64,000 nt of DNA from Cellulomonas marina (GCF_900111925.1 NZ_FOKA01000003.1:186001-250000); one strand, 5' to 3'. Shown: positions 7,556-17,333, counted from the first letter of the stretch. The notes: generated from the sequence alone by a model not told the origin. Program-made: numbers and translations.

Positions 7556-10239
7556 GGGCCACGCGCACCGGTACGACCACCCGCACGGCCACCCGCACAG
7601 CCCCGGCCGACGCCGCCGCGCTGCACGCCCGCGCCCTCGCGCTGGTCAACCGCGGGCGCCCGGCAGCCGCCCGCCCCCTGCTGGACCGAGCCGCGACCGC
7701 GGCGACCACCGCCGGAGACGGCGACCTGCTGGCGCGGGTGCTCGGCACGCGCGCGTACGTCGAGGCCGAGACGGGGGACGCGCCGGCGGCCGTGGCGCTG
7801 TGCGAGCGGGCGCTGGCCGTGCCGGGCGTGGACGGGCAGGTGCGGGCGACGATCGCGGGGCAGCTGGGCCTCGTCGAGCTGCGGCGCGGGGACGCGCGGC
7901 GCGCGCTGACCCACCTCGACCGGGCCCTGCCGGGCCTGCACGAGCCCGCCCTGCGCGCCCGCGTCCTGCTCAACCGCGGGAACGCGCACCTCGAGCTCGG
8001 CCACGGCGCCGCCGCCGAGCGCGACTACGCCGCCGCGCACGACGCCTACCTCGCCGCCGGCCGGCGCACCGACGCGGCGCTCGCCCGGCACAACCAGGGG
8101 TACGCCGCCGGCCGCGCGGGGGACCTGGCGCTCGCCCTCGACCTCATGGCCGGCGCGCGCGACGACGCGGTCGCGGGGTCGCCCGTCGCGACGGCGGTGT
8201 CGGACGCCGACCGCGCCGAGGTCCTCCTGGCCGCCGGGATGCCCGCGGAGGCAGCCCCGCTGCTCGCCCGCGCGGCCGCCGTGCACGGGGCCCACGGCCT
8301 GCGCCGGCCCCAGGCCGAGGCCGAGGTGCTCCTGGCCCGGACGCTGCTGACCTCCGACCCCGCGCGGTCGGCCGTCGTGGCCCGGCGTGCCGCGCGGCGG
8401 CTGCGCGCCCACGGCGCCCCCGTGCCGGCGCTGCGGGCGGAGGTCGTCGCGGCGGCGGCCGCGACCGCGGCCGGCCGTCCTCCGGCGGCGGCGGACCTCG
8501 ACGACCTGGAGGCCCGCGCCCGCGCCGCCGGCCTGCCCGACGAGGCGACCCTCGTCGCGCACCTCGCGGCGCGCGCCGTCCTGGCCCGCGAGGGCGCGGC
8601 CGCGGCGTGTGCGCGGCTGAGGCGGGGTCGGCTCCCGGCCCGCGCGGGGGCGACCGTGTCCACGACGACGCTCGTCGCCGCGCTGGAGGTGCGGGCGACC
8701 GTCGCGCTGGCCGCCGGACGGCGGGCCGAGGCGCTCGCCGCCGCGCGACGCGGCACGGACCTGCTGCGCCGGTGGGAGGCGCGGCTCGGGTCGCCGGACC
8801 TGCAGGGCGGGGTCGCCGGTCACGGGCGCGGGCTCGCCCTGGTGGGGACCGCGGCCGCGCTGGCGGGGGGCCGGGCCGAGACCGTGCTGGCGTGGTCCGA
8901 GCGCGCGCGCGGGCTGGCGTCGGTCGCGGTGGGCCCCCGGGCGCCCGGGACCGACCCGCCGACGCCCCTCGCCGCCGCCGGCGACACCCTCGGCGCCCCC
9001 GTGACCGACCCCGCCCGCCACCCCGCGCCCGACCCCGCCGCCGAGGCGGAGCTGACCGAGCTGCGCGCGCTCGGCGCGGACGCGACGGGTCCGGACCGGG
9101 CGCGCGCGGAGGCCCTGCAGCGCCGGCTACGGGAGCGGCGCTGGGTGGCCGCCGCCGGCCCCGAGGAGTCGCGCGGCGACGGCGGCGGCGGTGACGGTGA
9201 CGATGAAGGCGGCGGCGACCGTGACGGCCCCGTGCCGCCGGTACGCCTCGCGGCGCTGCAGGCGGCGCTGGCGGCCACCGCGACGACCGCGCTCGTCTGG
9301 GTCCGGACGGCGGACGGCCTGCACGCGCTCGTCGTCGGGCCGGCGTCCGCGCGGCTGGTCGCGCTCGACGCGACGGGTCTCGGGCCGGACCTCTTCGCCG
9401 GTCTCCGGGCCGACCTCGACGTCGTCGCGGCCCGGCTGCCCGCCGCGCTGCGCGCCCCCGCGCGGGCGGCGCTCGACGAGCGGCTGGCCCTCCTCGCGGC
9501 TCGGGTCGTCGCGCCGGCGCTCGCCGCCGTGCCGACGTCGCGGGTGGTCCTGTCCGTGCCGGGCATGCTGGCGGGCGTCCCGTGGACGCTCGTCCCCGGG
9601 CTCGACGACCGCGCGGTGACCGTCGCCCCGTCGCTCACGCGCTGGGTCCGGCAGGTGGGAGGGCCACGGCCGGCGGCGCACCCGCCGGGCCCCGCGTCGG
9701 CGCTCCTCGTCGCCGGCCCGGACGTGCCCCGGGCGGAGGAGGAGGTGCGCGCGGTGGCGGCCGTCCGGGCGGCGACCGGGCTGGCGAGCACGCTGCTCGT
9801 CGGGCCGGACGCCACGACCGCCGCCGTCGCCGGTCCCGCGGCCCGTGCCGACCTCCTGCACCTCGTCGGGCACGGGCGGCACGCGCCCGAGAACCCGTGG
9901 TTCTCCGCGGTCCGACTCGCCGACGGGCCCTGGTGGGGCTACGACGTCGGCCGGCTGGCGGCGGTGCCGACGACGGTGGTGCTGTCCGCGTGCGAGCTCG
10001 GCCAGGCGTCGGGCCCGTGGGGCGACGAGTCGCTCGGCATGGCACGCGCCTGGTTGCACGCCGGTGCACGCTGCGTGCTCGCGTCCCCCGCCGCCGTGGC
10101 CGACGACGAGGCCTGCGTCCTGCTGCCGGCCGTGCACGCGGGACTGGCCGCCGGGCGCTCGCCCGCGGAGGCGCTCGCCGACGCCACCGCGAGCACCGGT
10201 GCCCGCACGCCCGTGCAGGCGTACGGCGCCGGCTGGTAG
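7552..10239 (+). CDS. TPR-CHAT domain protease (caspase-like, HetF-associated)
   Basis: The GTG at 7552 overlaps the subtilase stop (GTGA) and gives 895 residues. Roughly the first 480 residues are alanine-rich helical repeats of TPR type (for example LCERALAVPGVDGQVRATIAGQLGLVELRRGDARRALTHLDRALPGL). A Gly/Asp-rich linker follows at about 543-555. The C-terminal CHAT domain has a clan-CD cysteine-peptidase dyad: His774 in LHLVGHGRH and Cys814 in VVLSACELGQ. CHAT proteases are caspase relatives usually held inactive by a sensor domain; here the TPR array would be the sensor. Both catalytic residues are present, so it should be active. It is convergent with argA, with four bases between the stop codons. 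Confidence 0.9.
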   Translation: MRATRTGTTTRTATRTAPADAAALHARALALVNRGRPAAARPLLDRAATAATTAGDGDLLARVLGTRAYVEAETGDAPAAVALCERALAVPGVDGQVRATIAGQLGLVELRRGDARRALTHLDRALPGLHEPALRARVLLNRGNAHLELGHGAAAERDYAAAHDAYLAAGRRTDAALARHNQGYAAGRAGDLALALDLMAGARDDAVAGSPVATAVSDADRAEVLLAAGMPAEAAPLLARAAAVHGAHGLRRPQAEAEVLLARTLLTSDPARSAVVARRAARRLRAHGAPVPALRAEVVAAAAATAAGRPPAAADLDDLEARARAAGLPDEATLVAHLAARAVLAREGAAAACARLRRGRLPARAGATVSTTTLVAALEVRATVALAAGRRAEALAAARRGTDLLRRWEARLGSPDLQGGVAGHGRGLALVGTAAALAGGRAETVLAWSERARGLASVAVGPRAPGTDPPTPLAAAGDTLGAPVTDPARHPAPDPAAEAELTELRALGADATGPDRARAEALQRRLRERRWVAAAGPEESRGDGGGGDGDDEGGGDRDGPVPPVRLAALQAALAATATTALVWVRTADGLHALVVGPASARLVALDATGLGPDLFAGLRADLDVVAARLPAALRAPARAALDERLALLAARVVAPALAAVPTSRVVLSVPGMLAGVPWTLVPGLDDRAVTVAPSLTRWVRQVGGPRPAAHPPGPASALLVAGPDVPRAEEEVRAVAAVRAATGLASTLLVGPDATTAAVAGPAARADLLHLVGHGRHAPENPWFSAVRLADGPWWGYDVGRLAAVPTTVVLSACELGQASGPWGDESLGMARAWLHAGARCVLASPAAVADDEACVLLPAVHAGLAAGRSPAEALADATASTGARTPVQAYGAGW

Positions 10240-10243
10240 GGCG

Positions 10244-10786
10244 CTACAGCTCCAGCAGCATCCGCGTGTTGCCCAGGGTGTTGGGCTTCACGCGTGCGAG
10301 GTCGAGGAACTCGGCGACGCCGTCGTCGTGGGAGCGCAGCAGCTCGGCGTACACCGCGGGCGTGACCGGCGTGCCCTCGATCTCGCGGAAGCCGTGGGAC
10401 CGGAAGAACGCGACCTCGAAGGTCAGGCAGAACACCCGCTGCAGCCCGATCGACCGCGCCCGCGCCACCAGCCCGTCGACGAGCGCGTGCCCCACGCCCT
10501 GGTGCCGCGCGCGCGGCGAGACCGCCAGCGTGCGGATCTCCGCCAGGTCCGACCACATGACGTGCAGCGCCCCGCAGCCCAGGACCTCGGGCCGCCCGCC
10601 GCCCGTCGTGCCGCCCGTCGTGCTGGACGGTCCCGTGCTCTCGGCGACGAGGAACTCCTGCACCGACTCGTAGTAGCCCACCCACTCCTTGGCCAGCAGG
10701 ATGCGCTCCGCGGCGTAGGGCTCGACGAGGTCGTGGATCGCGTGGACGTCGGCCGGGAGCGCGGGCCGCACGTGGAACGAGGTCAC
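10244..10786 (-). CDS. argA: amino-acid N-acetyltransferase, ArgA type (GNAT family)
   Basis: The 180-residue GNAT protein closely follows the actinobacterial N-acetylglutamate synthase of the Rv2747 type. It has AVQEFLVAES-like, VLGCGALHVMWSDLAEIRTLAV, GVGHALVDGLVARA, GFREIEGTPVTPAVYAELLRS and the terminal GNTRMLLEL. It would acetylate glutamate with acetyl-CoA, the first step of arginine synthesis, in the cytoplasm. A short Gly/Thr/Ser-rich insertion (TGPSSTTGGTTGGG) sits between strands 3 and 4 and is unusual. No arginine genes lie nearby. It stands alone between convergent CHAT and a regulator on the same strand. Confidence 0.87.
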   Translation of the reverse strand: MTSFHVRPALPADVHAIHDLVEPYAAERILLAKEWVGYYESVQEFLVAESTGPSSTTGGTTGGGRPEVLGCGALHVMWSDLAEIRTLAVSPRARHQGVGHALVDGLVARARSIGLQRVFCLTFEVAFFRSHGFREIEGTPVTPAVYAELLRSHDDGVAEFLDLARVKPNTLGNTRMLLEL

Positions 10787-10795
10787 GGGCGCAGG

Positions 10796-11794
10796 CTAGC
10801 CCGCACGCCGTCCGCGCCCCCGTCGCGCCGGCCCGCCGCCGGCGTGCTCGAGCAGGCGCGTGGCCGTCAGCTCGTCGATGACCAGGTCCGTGACCACCCC
10901 CGCACGCAGCGCCGCCAGCAGGGGGGCGATCTTGTTGTCCCCCGCCACGACGCACACGCGCCGCGGGACGCGCACGAGCTCCTCCGGCGTCGGCCCCGTC
11001 GCGCGGGCGTTGAGGCCCACGTCGCGCCAGGAGCCGTCGGCGCGCAGGAACACCGTGCACACGTCCCCGACGACGCCCTCGGCGTGCAGGGTCGCCACGT
11101 CCTCGTCGTCGAGGTAGCCCGCGGCGTAGACGTGGCTGGGCACCGCACCCGCCACGGCGCCGACGCTGAACAGCGCGATGTCCGCGCGCCGCTGCATGTC
11201 GAGCACGCGCAGCACCGACCGCTCGCGCCACATCGCCGCCTTCGTCTCCGGGAAGTCGAAGAACGCGGGCACCGAGAAGTGGTGCACGGCGGCCCCGAAG
11301 GCGGTGCCGAAGCTCGAGATGAGGTCGGAGGCGTACTCGATGCCCGACGTGCGCATGTTGGCCGCGCCGTTGAGCTGCACCACGGCGGACCCGCGGGTCG
11401 GCTTGGGGGCCAGGAAGCGCGAGACGGTCGCCAGCGTCGTCCCCCAGGCCACCCCGAGCACCATGTCCGAGTCGAACCACGACGACAGCAGCCGCGCCGC
11501 CGTCATGGCGACCTGGTCCAGCCGCTCGACCTGGCCGGCGGAGTCGGGGACGGGCACGACGTACGCGTCGAGCCCGTAGGCCGCCGCGACCGTCCGCCCG
11601 AGGCCCGGGGCCCGCGTGCTGGCCGGCCGCAGCGTGATCTCGACCAGGCCCGTCTCGCGCGCACGTTTGATCAGCCGCGACACCGTGGACCGCGAGGTGC
11701 CCAGGTGCCGCGCGATCACCTCCATCTTGAGGTCCTGCAGGTAGTACATCGACGCCGCACGCAGGACGTCCTGCTCCCGTTCCGCCACCTCCAT
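10796..11794 (-). CDS. SorC/DeoR-type sugar-binding transcriptional regulator, probable glycerol regulator
   Basis: I chose the ATG at 11794 because GAGGAGG lies five bases upstream; an ATG at 11821 has no good site. The 332-residue protein has an N-terminal helix-turn-helix (LQDLKMEVIARHLGTSRSTVSRLIKRARETGLVEI). A SorC C-terminal effector domain follows (LGVAWGTTLATVSRFL, GDNKIAPLLAALRAGVVTDLVIDE). Members bind phosphorylated sugars and act as repressors or activators. It is divergent from glpD, with a 269-base gap holding a CGAACGTTCG palindrome, so glycerol-3-phosphate or a related compound is the likely effector. That assignment is inference from context. Confidence 0.85.
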   Translation of the reverse strand: MEVAEREQDVLRAASMYYLQDLKMEVIARHLGTSRSTVSRLIKRARETGLVEITLRPASTRAPGLGRTVAAAYGLDAYVVPVPDSAGQVERLDQVAMTAARLLSSWFDSDMVLGVAWGTTLATVSRFLAPKPTRGSAVVQLNGAANMRTSGIEYASDLISSFGTAFGAAVHHFSVPAFFDFPETKAAMWRERSVLRVLDMQRRADIALFSVGAVAGAVPSHVYAAGYLDDEDVATLHAEGVVGDVCTVFLRADGSWRDVGLNARATGPTPEELVRVPRRVCVVAGDNKIAPLLAALRAGVVTDLVIDELTATRLLEHAGGGPARRGRGRRAG

Positions 11795-11937
11795 GCCGAC
11801 CTCCTCGTCGCCCAGGGGCATCGTGGCCCGCCGACTCGCGGCCGCGCCAGGGGCCTGCGTGCACGTCCGTCCGCCCTCGAGACCACCCCTCCGGGGGACG
11901 GGGAGGCCATTGTGCACATCCGTTCAGCGGTGTTGCG

Positions 11938-11947
11938 CGAACGTTCG
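11938..11947. promoter_or_regulatory. candidate operator between regulator and glpD
   Basis: A perfect 10-base palindrome CGAACGTTCG lies in the shared upstream region of the SorC-type regulator and glpD, 117 bases before the glpD start. It is the clearest dyad in the gap and a candidate binding site for the divergent regulator. Binding is not shown by sequence alone. Confidence 0.35.
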
Positions 11948-12063
11948 TCCCCTGGGAACGATGTCGGGGCAGGAGGCCCGGTGGGCCGCGGGGACGCGCC
12001 CGGCCCTGCCGGGCCGCACGACGGACCACCGGTGCGACGAGGCACGACGAGAGGACCTGGCCC

Positions 12064-13893
12064 ATGAGAACCGCTCCGCTGACCGCGGCGGCCCGCCGCG
12101 ACGCGCTCGACCGGATGCGCCGCAGCACCGAGAGGGACGCCGAGCTCGACGTCCTCGTCGTCGGCGGTGGCGTCACCGGTGCCGGCATCGCGCTCGACGC
12201 CGTGAGTCGCGGGCTGTCGACGGCGATCGTCGAGGGGCAGGACTGGGCGTCGGGGACGTCGTCGCGCTCCTCGAAGCTCGTCCACGGCGGCCTCCGCTAC
12301 CTGCAGATGCTCGACTTCCACCTCGTCCGCGAGGCCCTCACGGAGCGCGACCTGCTCATCACGCGGCTGGCGCCGCACCTGGTCAAGCCGGTGTCGTTCC
12401 TCTACCCGCTGGAGAACCGCGTCTGGGAGCGGGCCTACGTGGGGGCGGGCGTCGCGCTGTACGACACGCTGGCCTCCGTCTCCGGCAGCCGCCGCGCGAT
12501 GCCGATCCACCGGCACCTGACGCGCAAGGGCATGGAGCGCCTGTTCCCGGACCTGCGCCACGACGCCGCCATCGGCGCGGTGCGCTACTGGGACGCGTCC
12601 GTCGACGACGCGCGGCTCGTCGAGACGCTGGTGCGCACGGCCGTGTCCTACGGCGCCCACGCCGCCAGCCGCACGCAGGTCGTCGACCTGCACACGACGC
12701 AGGCCGGGGCGGTCACGGGCGCCGAGCTCGTCGACCTGGGGACCGGCGAGCACCTGGACGTGCGCGCCCGCTCGGTCATCAACGCCACGGGCGTGTGGAC
12801 CGAGCAGACCGAGTCGCTGGCCGGCTCCGACGGCGGCCTGCGGGTGCTGGCCTCCAAGGGCATCCACATCGTCGTGCCGCGCTCGCGCATCGCCGGCGAC
12901 ACCGGGCTGATCCTGCAGACCGAGAAGTCGGTCCTCTTCATCATCCCGTGGTCGCGGTACTGGGTCATCGGCACCACGGACACCCCGTGGGAGCAGGAGC
13001 TGACGCACCCGGTCGCGACGAGCGAGGACATCGACTACGTCATCGACCACGCGAACACGGTCCTGGCACGGCCGATCACGCGCGAGGACGTCATCGGCAC
13101 CTGGGCCGGCCTGCGCCCGCTGCTGCAGCCGGGCACGAAGGAGGGGACCTCGTCGGCCAAGGTGTCGCGCGAGCACACCGTCGCCTCGCCGGTCCCGGGC
13201 CTCACGGTCATCGCCGGCGGCAAGCTGACGACGTACCGCGTCATGGCCAAGGACGCCGTCGACTTCGCGATCGGCTCCCGCGCGACGACGCTGCCCTCGC
13301 TCACGCACGACCTGCCGCTGGCCGGCGCCGAGGGCCTGTCGGTCTTCCAGCGCCAGGCCAAGAGCATCGGCGACCGCTGGGGCTGGGACCGCTTCCGGAT
13401 GGACCACCTGCTGCACCGGTACGGCTCGCTGCTGTCCGAGCTCGTCGAGCTGTGCGAGGCGGACCCCGGCCTGGCCCTGCCGCTGGAGCACGCGCCGGCG
13501 TACATCGGCGCGGAGATCGTCTACGCCGCCAGCCACGAGGGCGCGCTGCACCTGGACGACGTCCTCATGCACCGCACCCGGCTCAACTACGAGCAGGCGG
13601 ACAAGGGCGTCGGCGCCCTCGAACAGATCGCCGACCTCCTGGCCCCCGTCCTCGGCTGGGACGACGAGACCCGTCGTCGCGAGATCGCGGCGTACGTCGC
13701 CCGGGCCGAGGCGGAGGACCGCGCCGCCCAGCAGCCCGACGACCGGTCGGCCGAGGCGGCCCGCCTCGCCGCCGAGGACGTCGTGTCGCTCCTGCCCCTC
13801 GACGGCACGGGGCACAAGGGTGGGAACCCGGGGGCGGGGCTCAAGCCCGGCTCCCCCGCCGGCATGGGGACCGCGGCCCCCTACGGCACCTGA
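12064..13893 (+). CDS. glpD: aerobic glycerol-3-phosphate dehydrogenase
   Basis: GlpD oxidises sn-glycerol 3-phosphate to dihydroxyacetone phosphate, passing electrons via FAD to the quinone pool at the inner face of the membrane. The 609-residue protein has the FAD-binding VLVVGGGVTGAGIALDAVSRGL near residue 30, then SGTSSRSSKLVHGGLRYLQ and INATGVW. Near residue 300 it has YWVIGTTDTPW, and at about 385 GGKLTTYRVMAKDAVD. The C-terminal helical domain is present. It starts the glpD-glpF-glpK series, with a hairpin between glpD and glpF. The start has GAGAGGA upstream. Confidence 0.95.
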   Translation: MRTAPLTAAARRDALDRMRRSTERDAELDVLVVGGGVTGAGIALDAVSRGLSTAIVEGQDWASGTSSRSSKLVHGGLRYLQMLDFHLVREALTERDLLITRLAPHLVKPVSFLYPLENRVWERAYVGAGVALYDTLASVSGSRRAMPIHRHLTRKGMERLFPDLRHDAAIGAVRYWDASVDDARLVETLVRTAVSYGAHAASRTQVVDLHTTQAGAVTGAELVDLGTGEHLDVRARSVINATGVWTEQTESLAGSDGGLRVLASKGIHIVVPRSRIAGDTGLILQTEKSVLFIIPWSRYWVIGTTDTPWEQELTHPVATSEDIDYVIDHANTVLARPITREDVIGTWAGLRPLLQPGTKEGTSSAKVSREHTVASPVPGLTVIAGGKLTTYRVMAKDAVDFAIGSRATTLPSLTHDLPLAGAEGLSVFQRQAKSIGDRWGWDRFRMDHLLHRYGSLLSELVELCEADPGLALPLEHAPAYIGAEIVYAASHEGALHLDDVLMHRTRLNYEQADKGVGALEQIADLLAPVLGWDDETRRREIAAYVARAEAEDRAAQQPDDRSAEAARLAAEDVVSLLPLDGTGHKGGNPGAGLKPGSPAGMGTAAPYGT

Positions 13894-13900
13894 GCTCGAC

Positions 13901-13929
13901 CGGCGGCACCCACCCCGCGGGTGCCGCCG
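13901..13929. terminator. hairpin between glpD and glpF
   Basis: CGGCGGCACCC (13901-13911) pairs perfectly with GGGTGCCGCCG (13919-13929) across a seven-base loop. No T-run follows. It lies seven bases after the glpD stop and could be a partial terminator or a processing/stability hairpin that lets glpF-glpK be expressed differently from glpD. Confidence 0.55.
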
Positions 13930-13997
13930 CCTGCTGGACCGCACCGGGACCTGCCCCCGGTACGGAGTGACGACGACGTCAAGAGAAAGGGTCTTCC

Positions 13998-14738
13998 GTG
14001 GACTCCATCAGCATCGGAGAAGCGTTCGGCTCCGAATTCCTGGGCACCGCGATGCTCATCCTGCTCGGTGCCGGTGTGGTGGCCAACGTCATCCTGCCGA
14101 AGACCAAGGGCTTCGGCGGCGGCTGGCTCCTCATCAACTTCGGCTGGGGCCTCGCGGTCTTCGCCGGCGTGTACGTGTCCTTCAAGTCCGGCGCGCACCT
14201 CAACCCGGCCGTCACGCTCGGCCTGTGGTCGTCCGGCGCGGAGGAGTTCGCCCCGGGCGTGCCGGTCTCGGTCGTCAACGGCTTCCTCTACGTGGTCGCC
14301 CAGGTCGGCGGCGCCATGCTCGGCGCGGTCCTGGCCTACCTCGCGTACAAGAAGCACTTCGACGAGCAGGCCGACCCGGGCGTGAAGCTGGGCGTGTTCT
14401 CCACCGGCCCGGAGCTGCGCGCGTACTCCTGGAACTTCCTCACCGAGGTCATCGGCACCTTCGTCCTCGTGTTCGTCGTGCTGCTGTTCGGCAACACCCC
14501 TGCGGAGATCGGCCCGCTCGCCGTCGCGCTGCTCGTCGTCGGCATCGGCGCCAGCCTCGGCGGCCCGACGGGCTACGCCATCAACCCGGCCCGTGACTTC
14601 GGCCCGCGCCTCGTCCACGCGCTGCTGCCCATCCGCGGCAAGGGCTCGTCCGACTGGGCCTACTCCTGGGTGCCGGTCGCCGGTCCCGCGGTCGGCGGCA
14701 TCCTCGCCGGCCTCGTCGCCCGCTGGTACCTGGGCTGA
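13998..14738 (+). CDS. glpF: glycerol uptake facilitator (aquaglyceroporin)
   Basis: The 246-residue membrane protein has six predicted helices and the two NPA boxes of the MIP family: HLNPAVTLG near residue 70 and [10 protein letters not shown] near residue 197. The Asp after the second NPA-R is typical of glycerol-conducting rather than water-only channels. It lets glycerol diffuse inward, where GlpK traps it. The GTG start follows an AGAAAGG sequence. It lies 77 bases before glpK, and the two are surely co-transcribed. Confidence 0.94.
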   Translation: MDSISIGEAFGSEFLGTAMLILLGAGVVANVILPKTKGFGGGWLLINFGWGLAVFAGVYVSFKSGAHLNPAVTLGLWSSGAEEFAPGVPVSVVNGFLYVVAQVGGAMLGAVLAYLAYKKHFDEQADPGVKLGVFSTGPELRAYSWNFLTEVIGTFVLVFVVLLFGNTPAEIGPLAVALLVVGIGASLGGPTGYAINPARDFGPRLVHALLPIRGKGSSDWAYSWVPVAGPAVGGILAGLVARWYLG

Positions 14739-14815
14739 CGCCCGCCACCGTCCCACCCCTCCCCGCTGCACGCCCGGGCACCGACGCCCGGACCGACGAC
14801 GAAGGAAGACAGCAC

Positions 14816-16336
14816 ATGGCCGAGCAGTACGTCATCGCGATCGACCAGGGCACCACCAGCAGCCGCGCGATCCTCTTCGACCACGGCGGCAGCATCGTCT
14901 CCGTCGGCCAGAAGGAGCACGCGCAGATCTTCCCGCGCGCCGGCTGGGTCGAGCACGACCCCGAGGAGATCTGGAACAACGTCCGCGAGGTCGTCGCGCT
15001 GGCGCTCACCCGCGCCAACAAGACCCACCACGACATCGCGGCCGTCGGCATCACCAACCAGCGCGAGACGGCCGTCGTGTGGGACCGCACCACCGGCAAG
15101 CCCGTCTACAACGCCATCGTCTGGCAGGACACCCGGACCCAGAAGATCGCCGACGAGCTGGCCGCCCTCGGCGGCGGCAACGACCGGTACAAGGACCGCG
15201 TCGGCCTGCCGCTGGCCACCTACTTCTCCGGCCCGAAGATCCGCTGGATCCTCGACAACGTCGAGGGCGCCCGGGAGAAGGCCGAGAAGGGCCAGCTGGC
15301 GTTCGGCAACACCGACTCCTGGGTGCTGTGGAACATGACCGGCGGGGTCGAGGGCGGCATCCACGTCACCGACGTCACCAACGCCTCGCGCACGATGCTC
15401 ATGAACGTCGACTCGCTCACCTGGAACGAGGAGATCGCGGCGGAGATGGGCGTCCCGCTGTCGATGCTGCCCGAGATCCGCTCGTCGTCCGAGGTCTACG
15501 GCCACGGCCGCCAGGGCGGTATGGTCCCGGGCGTGCCGATCGCCGGCATCCTCGGCGACCAGCAGGCCGCGACGTTCGGCCAGGCCTGCTTCGAGGTCGG
15601 CACCGCCAAGAACACGTACGGCACGGGCAACTTCATGCTGCTCAACACCGGCACGGAGCCGGTACCGTCGAAGAACGGCCTGCTGACCACGGTCGCCTAC
15701 AAGATCGGCGACGCCCCGCAGGTGTACGCCCTCGAGGGCTCCATCGCCGTCACCGGGTCGCTCGTGCAGTGGCTGCGCGACAACCTCGGCTTCTTCATGG
15801 AGGCCCAGGACGTGGAGTACCTGGCCTCGAAGGTGGAGGACAACGGCGGCGCCTACATCGTCCCGGCGTTCTCGGGCCTGTTCGCCCCGTACTGGCGCTC
15901 GGACGCCCGCGGCGCGATCGTCGGCCTCACGCGCTACGTCAACCGCAACCACCTGGCCCGCGCGGCGCTGGAGGCCACCGCCTTCCAGACGCGCGAGGTC
16001 CTCGACGCCATGAACGCGGACTCCGGCGTCGCGCTGACGGAGCTCAAGGTCGACGGCGGCATGACGAAGAACGACCTGCTCATGCAGTTCCAGGCCGACA
16101 TCCTCGACGTGCCCGTCGTCCGCCCGAAGGTCGCCGAGACGACCGCCCTCGGCGCCGCCTACGCCGCGGGCATCGCCGTCGGCTTCTGGAAGGGCGAGCA
16201 GGACGTCATCGACAACTGGGCCGAGGACAAGCGCTGGACCCCCGACCTGGAGTCCTCCGAGCGCGACCGCCAGTACCGCCTGTGGAAGAAGGCCGTCCAG
16301 AAGACCCTCGACTGGGTCGACGACGACGTCCAGTGA
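14816..16336 (+). CDS. glpK: glycerol kinase
   Basis: The kinase phosphorylates glycerol with ATP to sn-glycerol 3-phosphate, the substrate of GlpD. The 506-residue FGGY-family protein has the N-terminal phosphate loop [64 protein letters not shown] and [19 protein letters not shown]. All are in the expected order and the length is normal. A GAAGGAAG ribosome-binding site precedes the ATG. Two strong hairpins follow the stop codon. Confidence 0.97.
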   Translation: MAEQYVIAIDQGTTSSRAILFDHGGSIVSVGQKEHAQIFPRAGWVEHDPEEIWNNVREVVALALTRANKTHHDIAAVGITNQRETAVVWDRTTGKPVYNAIVWQDTRTQKIADELAALGGGNDRYKDRVGLPLATYFSGPKIRWILDNVEGAREKAEKGQLAFGNTDSWVLWNMTGGVEGGIHVTDVTNASRTMLMNVDSLTWNEEIAAEMGVPLSMLPEIRSSSEVYGHGRQGGMVPGVPIAGILGDQQAATFGQACFEVGTAKNTYGTGNFMLLNTGTEPVPSKNGLLTTVAYKIGDAPQVYALEGSIAVTGSLVQWLRDNLGFFMEAQDVEYLASKVEDNGGAYIVPAFSGLFAPYWRSDARGAIVGLTRYVNRNHLARAALEATAFQTREVLDAMNADSGVALTELKVDGGMTKNDLLMQFQADILDVPVVRPKVAETTALGAAYAAGIAVGFWKGEQDVIDNWAEDKRWTPDLESSERDRQYRLWKKAVQKTLDWVDDDVQ

Positions 16337-16352
16337 CGTCGTGACCCGGTGA

Positions 16353-16385
16353 CCGTGGTGCTCGGCCGCCCGTCGAGCACCACGG
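16353..16385 (+). terminator. hairpin after glpK
   Basis: CCGTGGTGCTCG (16353-16364) and CGAGCACCACGG (16374-16385) form a perfect 12-base stem with a nine-base loop, 16 bases after the glpK stop. It is most likely part of the transcription terminator of the glp operon. Confidence 0.75.
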
Positions 16386-16412
16386 CCCGCCGATCGCAGG
16401 ATCCGCCGACAC

Positions 16413-16446
16413 CCGACGGCCCCGGCACCTCTGCCGGGGCCGTCGG
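16413..16446 (+). terminator. second, stronger hairpin after glpK
   Basis: CCGACGGCCCCGGCA pairs perfectly with TGCCGGGGCCGTCGG over 15 bases, with a four-base loop. It follows the first hairpin by 27 bases. As is common in high-GC genomes there is no long T-run. Two tandem hairpins imply firm termination. Confidence 0.75.
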
Positions 16447-16529
16447 CACGTCCCCAGACCCGCCGTCCGCCGCGACCGTCCACCGCCGGAGTCCGCGCGC
16501 GGTCCCGCCGCCCTCAGGACCGTTGTCCT

Positions 16530-17333
16530 GTGCCCGTGCTCCCGGACGTCCCACTGCCACCACTGGCCACCTCCTGCGCGCTGCTCCTACCCCACCTCCC
16601 ACTAGATGCCGCGTTCTCCCGGTGGACCGCCCTCCGCCTCCGAGGGGCGGCCCTTCCCGAGCGGTGGAGCGACGACTGCGCCCTCCACGTCGCCGTCCCG
16701 CCCGGCACCCGCATCCCGCGCCGCCGGGGAGTCGCAGCACACACGTCCAGCGCACTCCTGGAACCCGACGCCGCCGCCACTCACCTCGGCCTGCCGGTCG
16801 TCACCGCCGCGCACGCCTGGGCCCAGCTCGCGCCCGTGCTCGGCGAGCGCGACCTCCTCGAGCTCGCCGACGCGCTCACCGCGCACCGCGTCGCCGTCAC
16901 GACCCGTGACGAGCTCGGCGGCGCCGTGGCGTCCATGCCGACCGGCAGCCGCGGCCGCAGGACAGCGGCCGCGGTGGCGCGCAGCGTCCTGCCCGGGACG
17001 TGCTGCCCCCTCCAGGCGGCCACGCACCGCGCCCTGCACCTCGGCACGCTGCCGCGGCTCCGGGACCTCACGCACCGAGCGGCGTTCGGCCGACAGGCGG
17101 GCCCCCTCCTCGGCTACCCCGAGCACCGTCTCGTGCTGGACTGCGACGCCCCGCAGCACGCGCTGGAGGGCCGGTCGGCCCTGCACGTGCGCACCCGGCG
17201 CGAGCGGCTCGTCGAGGAGGGCTGGGTCGTCCTGACGGTCCTCCCCGAGGACCTCCACCACCACGCCCTCCGCCTGCGCCACCGCGTCAGACGCGCCCTC
17301 GCCCTCGCCACGCGGGCGACGCCCGGCAGCTGA
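16530..17333 (+). CDS. protein of unknown function with DUF559/Vsr-like C-terminal fold
   Basis: The 267-residue protein has the layout of a large actinobacterial orphan family. The N-terminal part resembles the AbiEi/winged-helix arrangement ([37 protein letters not shown] and PVVTAAHAWAQLAPVLGERDLLELADAL). The C-terminal segment has YPEHRLVLDCDAPQHALEGRSALHVRTRRERLVEEGWVVLTVLPEDL, which matches the shape of DUF559/very-short-patch-repair-type nucleases. The usual active-site pattern E..G..H is degenerate, so nuclease activity is doubtful. It has no operon partners. Confidence 0.6.
   Translation: MPVLPDVPLPPLATSCALLLPHLPLDAAFSRWTALRLRGAALPERWSDDCALHVAVPPGTRIPRRRGVAAHTSSALLEPDAAATHLGLPVVTAAHAWAQLAPVLGERDLLELADALTAHRVAVTTRDELGGAVASMPTGSRGRRTAAAVARSVLPGTCCPLQAATHRALHLGTLPRLRDLTHRAAFGRQAGPLLGYPEHRLVLDCDAPQHALEGRSALHVRTRRERLVEEGWVVLTVLPEDLHHHALRLRHRVRRALALATRATPGS

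Noticed and set aside
11938..11947. Considered as proof of glycerol regulation by the SorC-type protein.
   Set aside because: A 10-base palindrome can occur by chance in GC-rich DNA, so it is kept only as a low-confidence operator.
16530..17333. Considered as a type IV antitoxin (AbiEi) of a toxin-antitoxin pair.
   Set aside because: Only the N-terminal shape is AbiEi-like, no AbiEii-type nucleotidyltransferase toxin is adjacent, and the C-terminus is DUF559-like.
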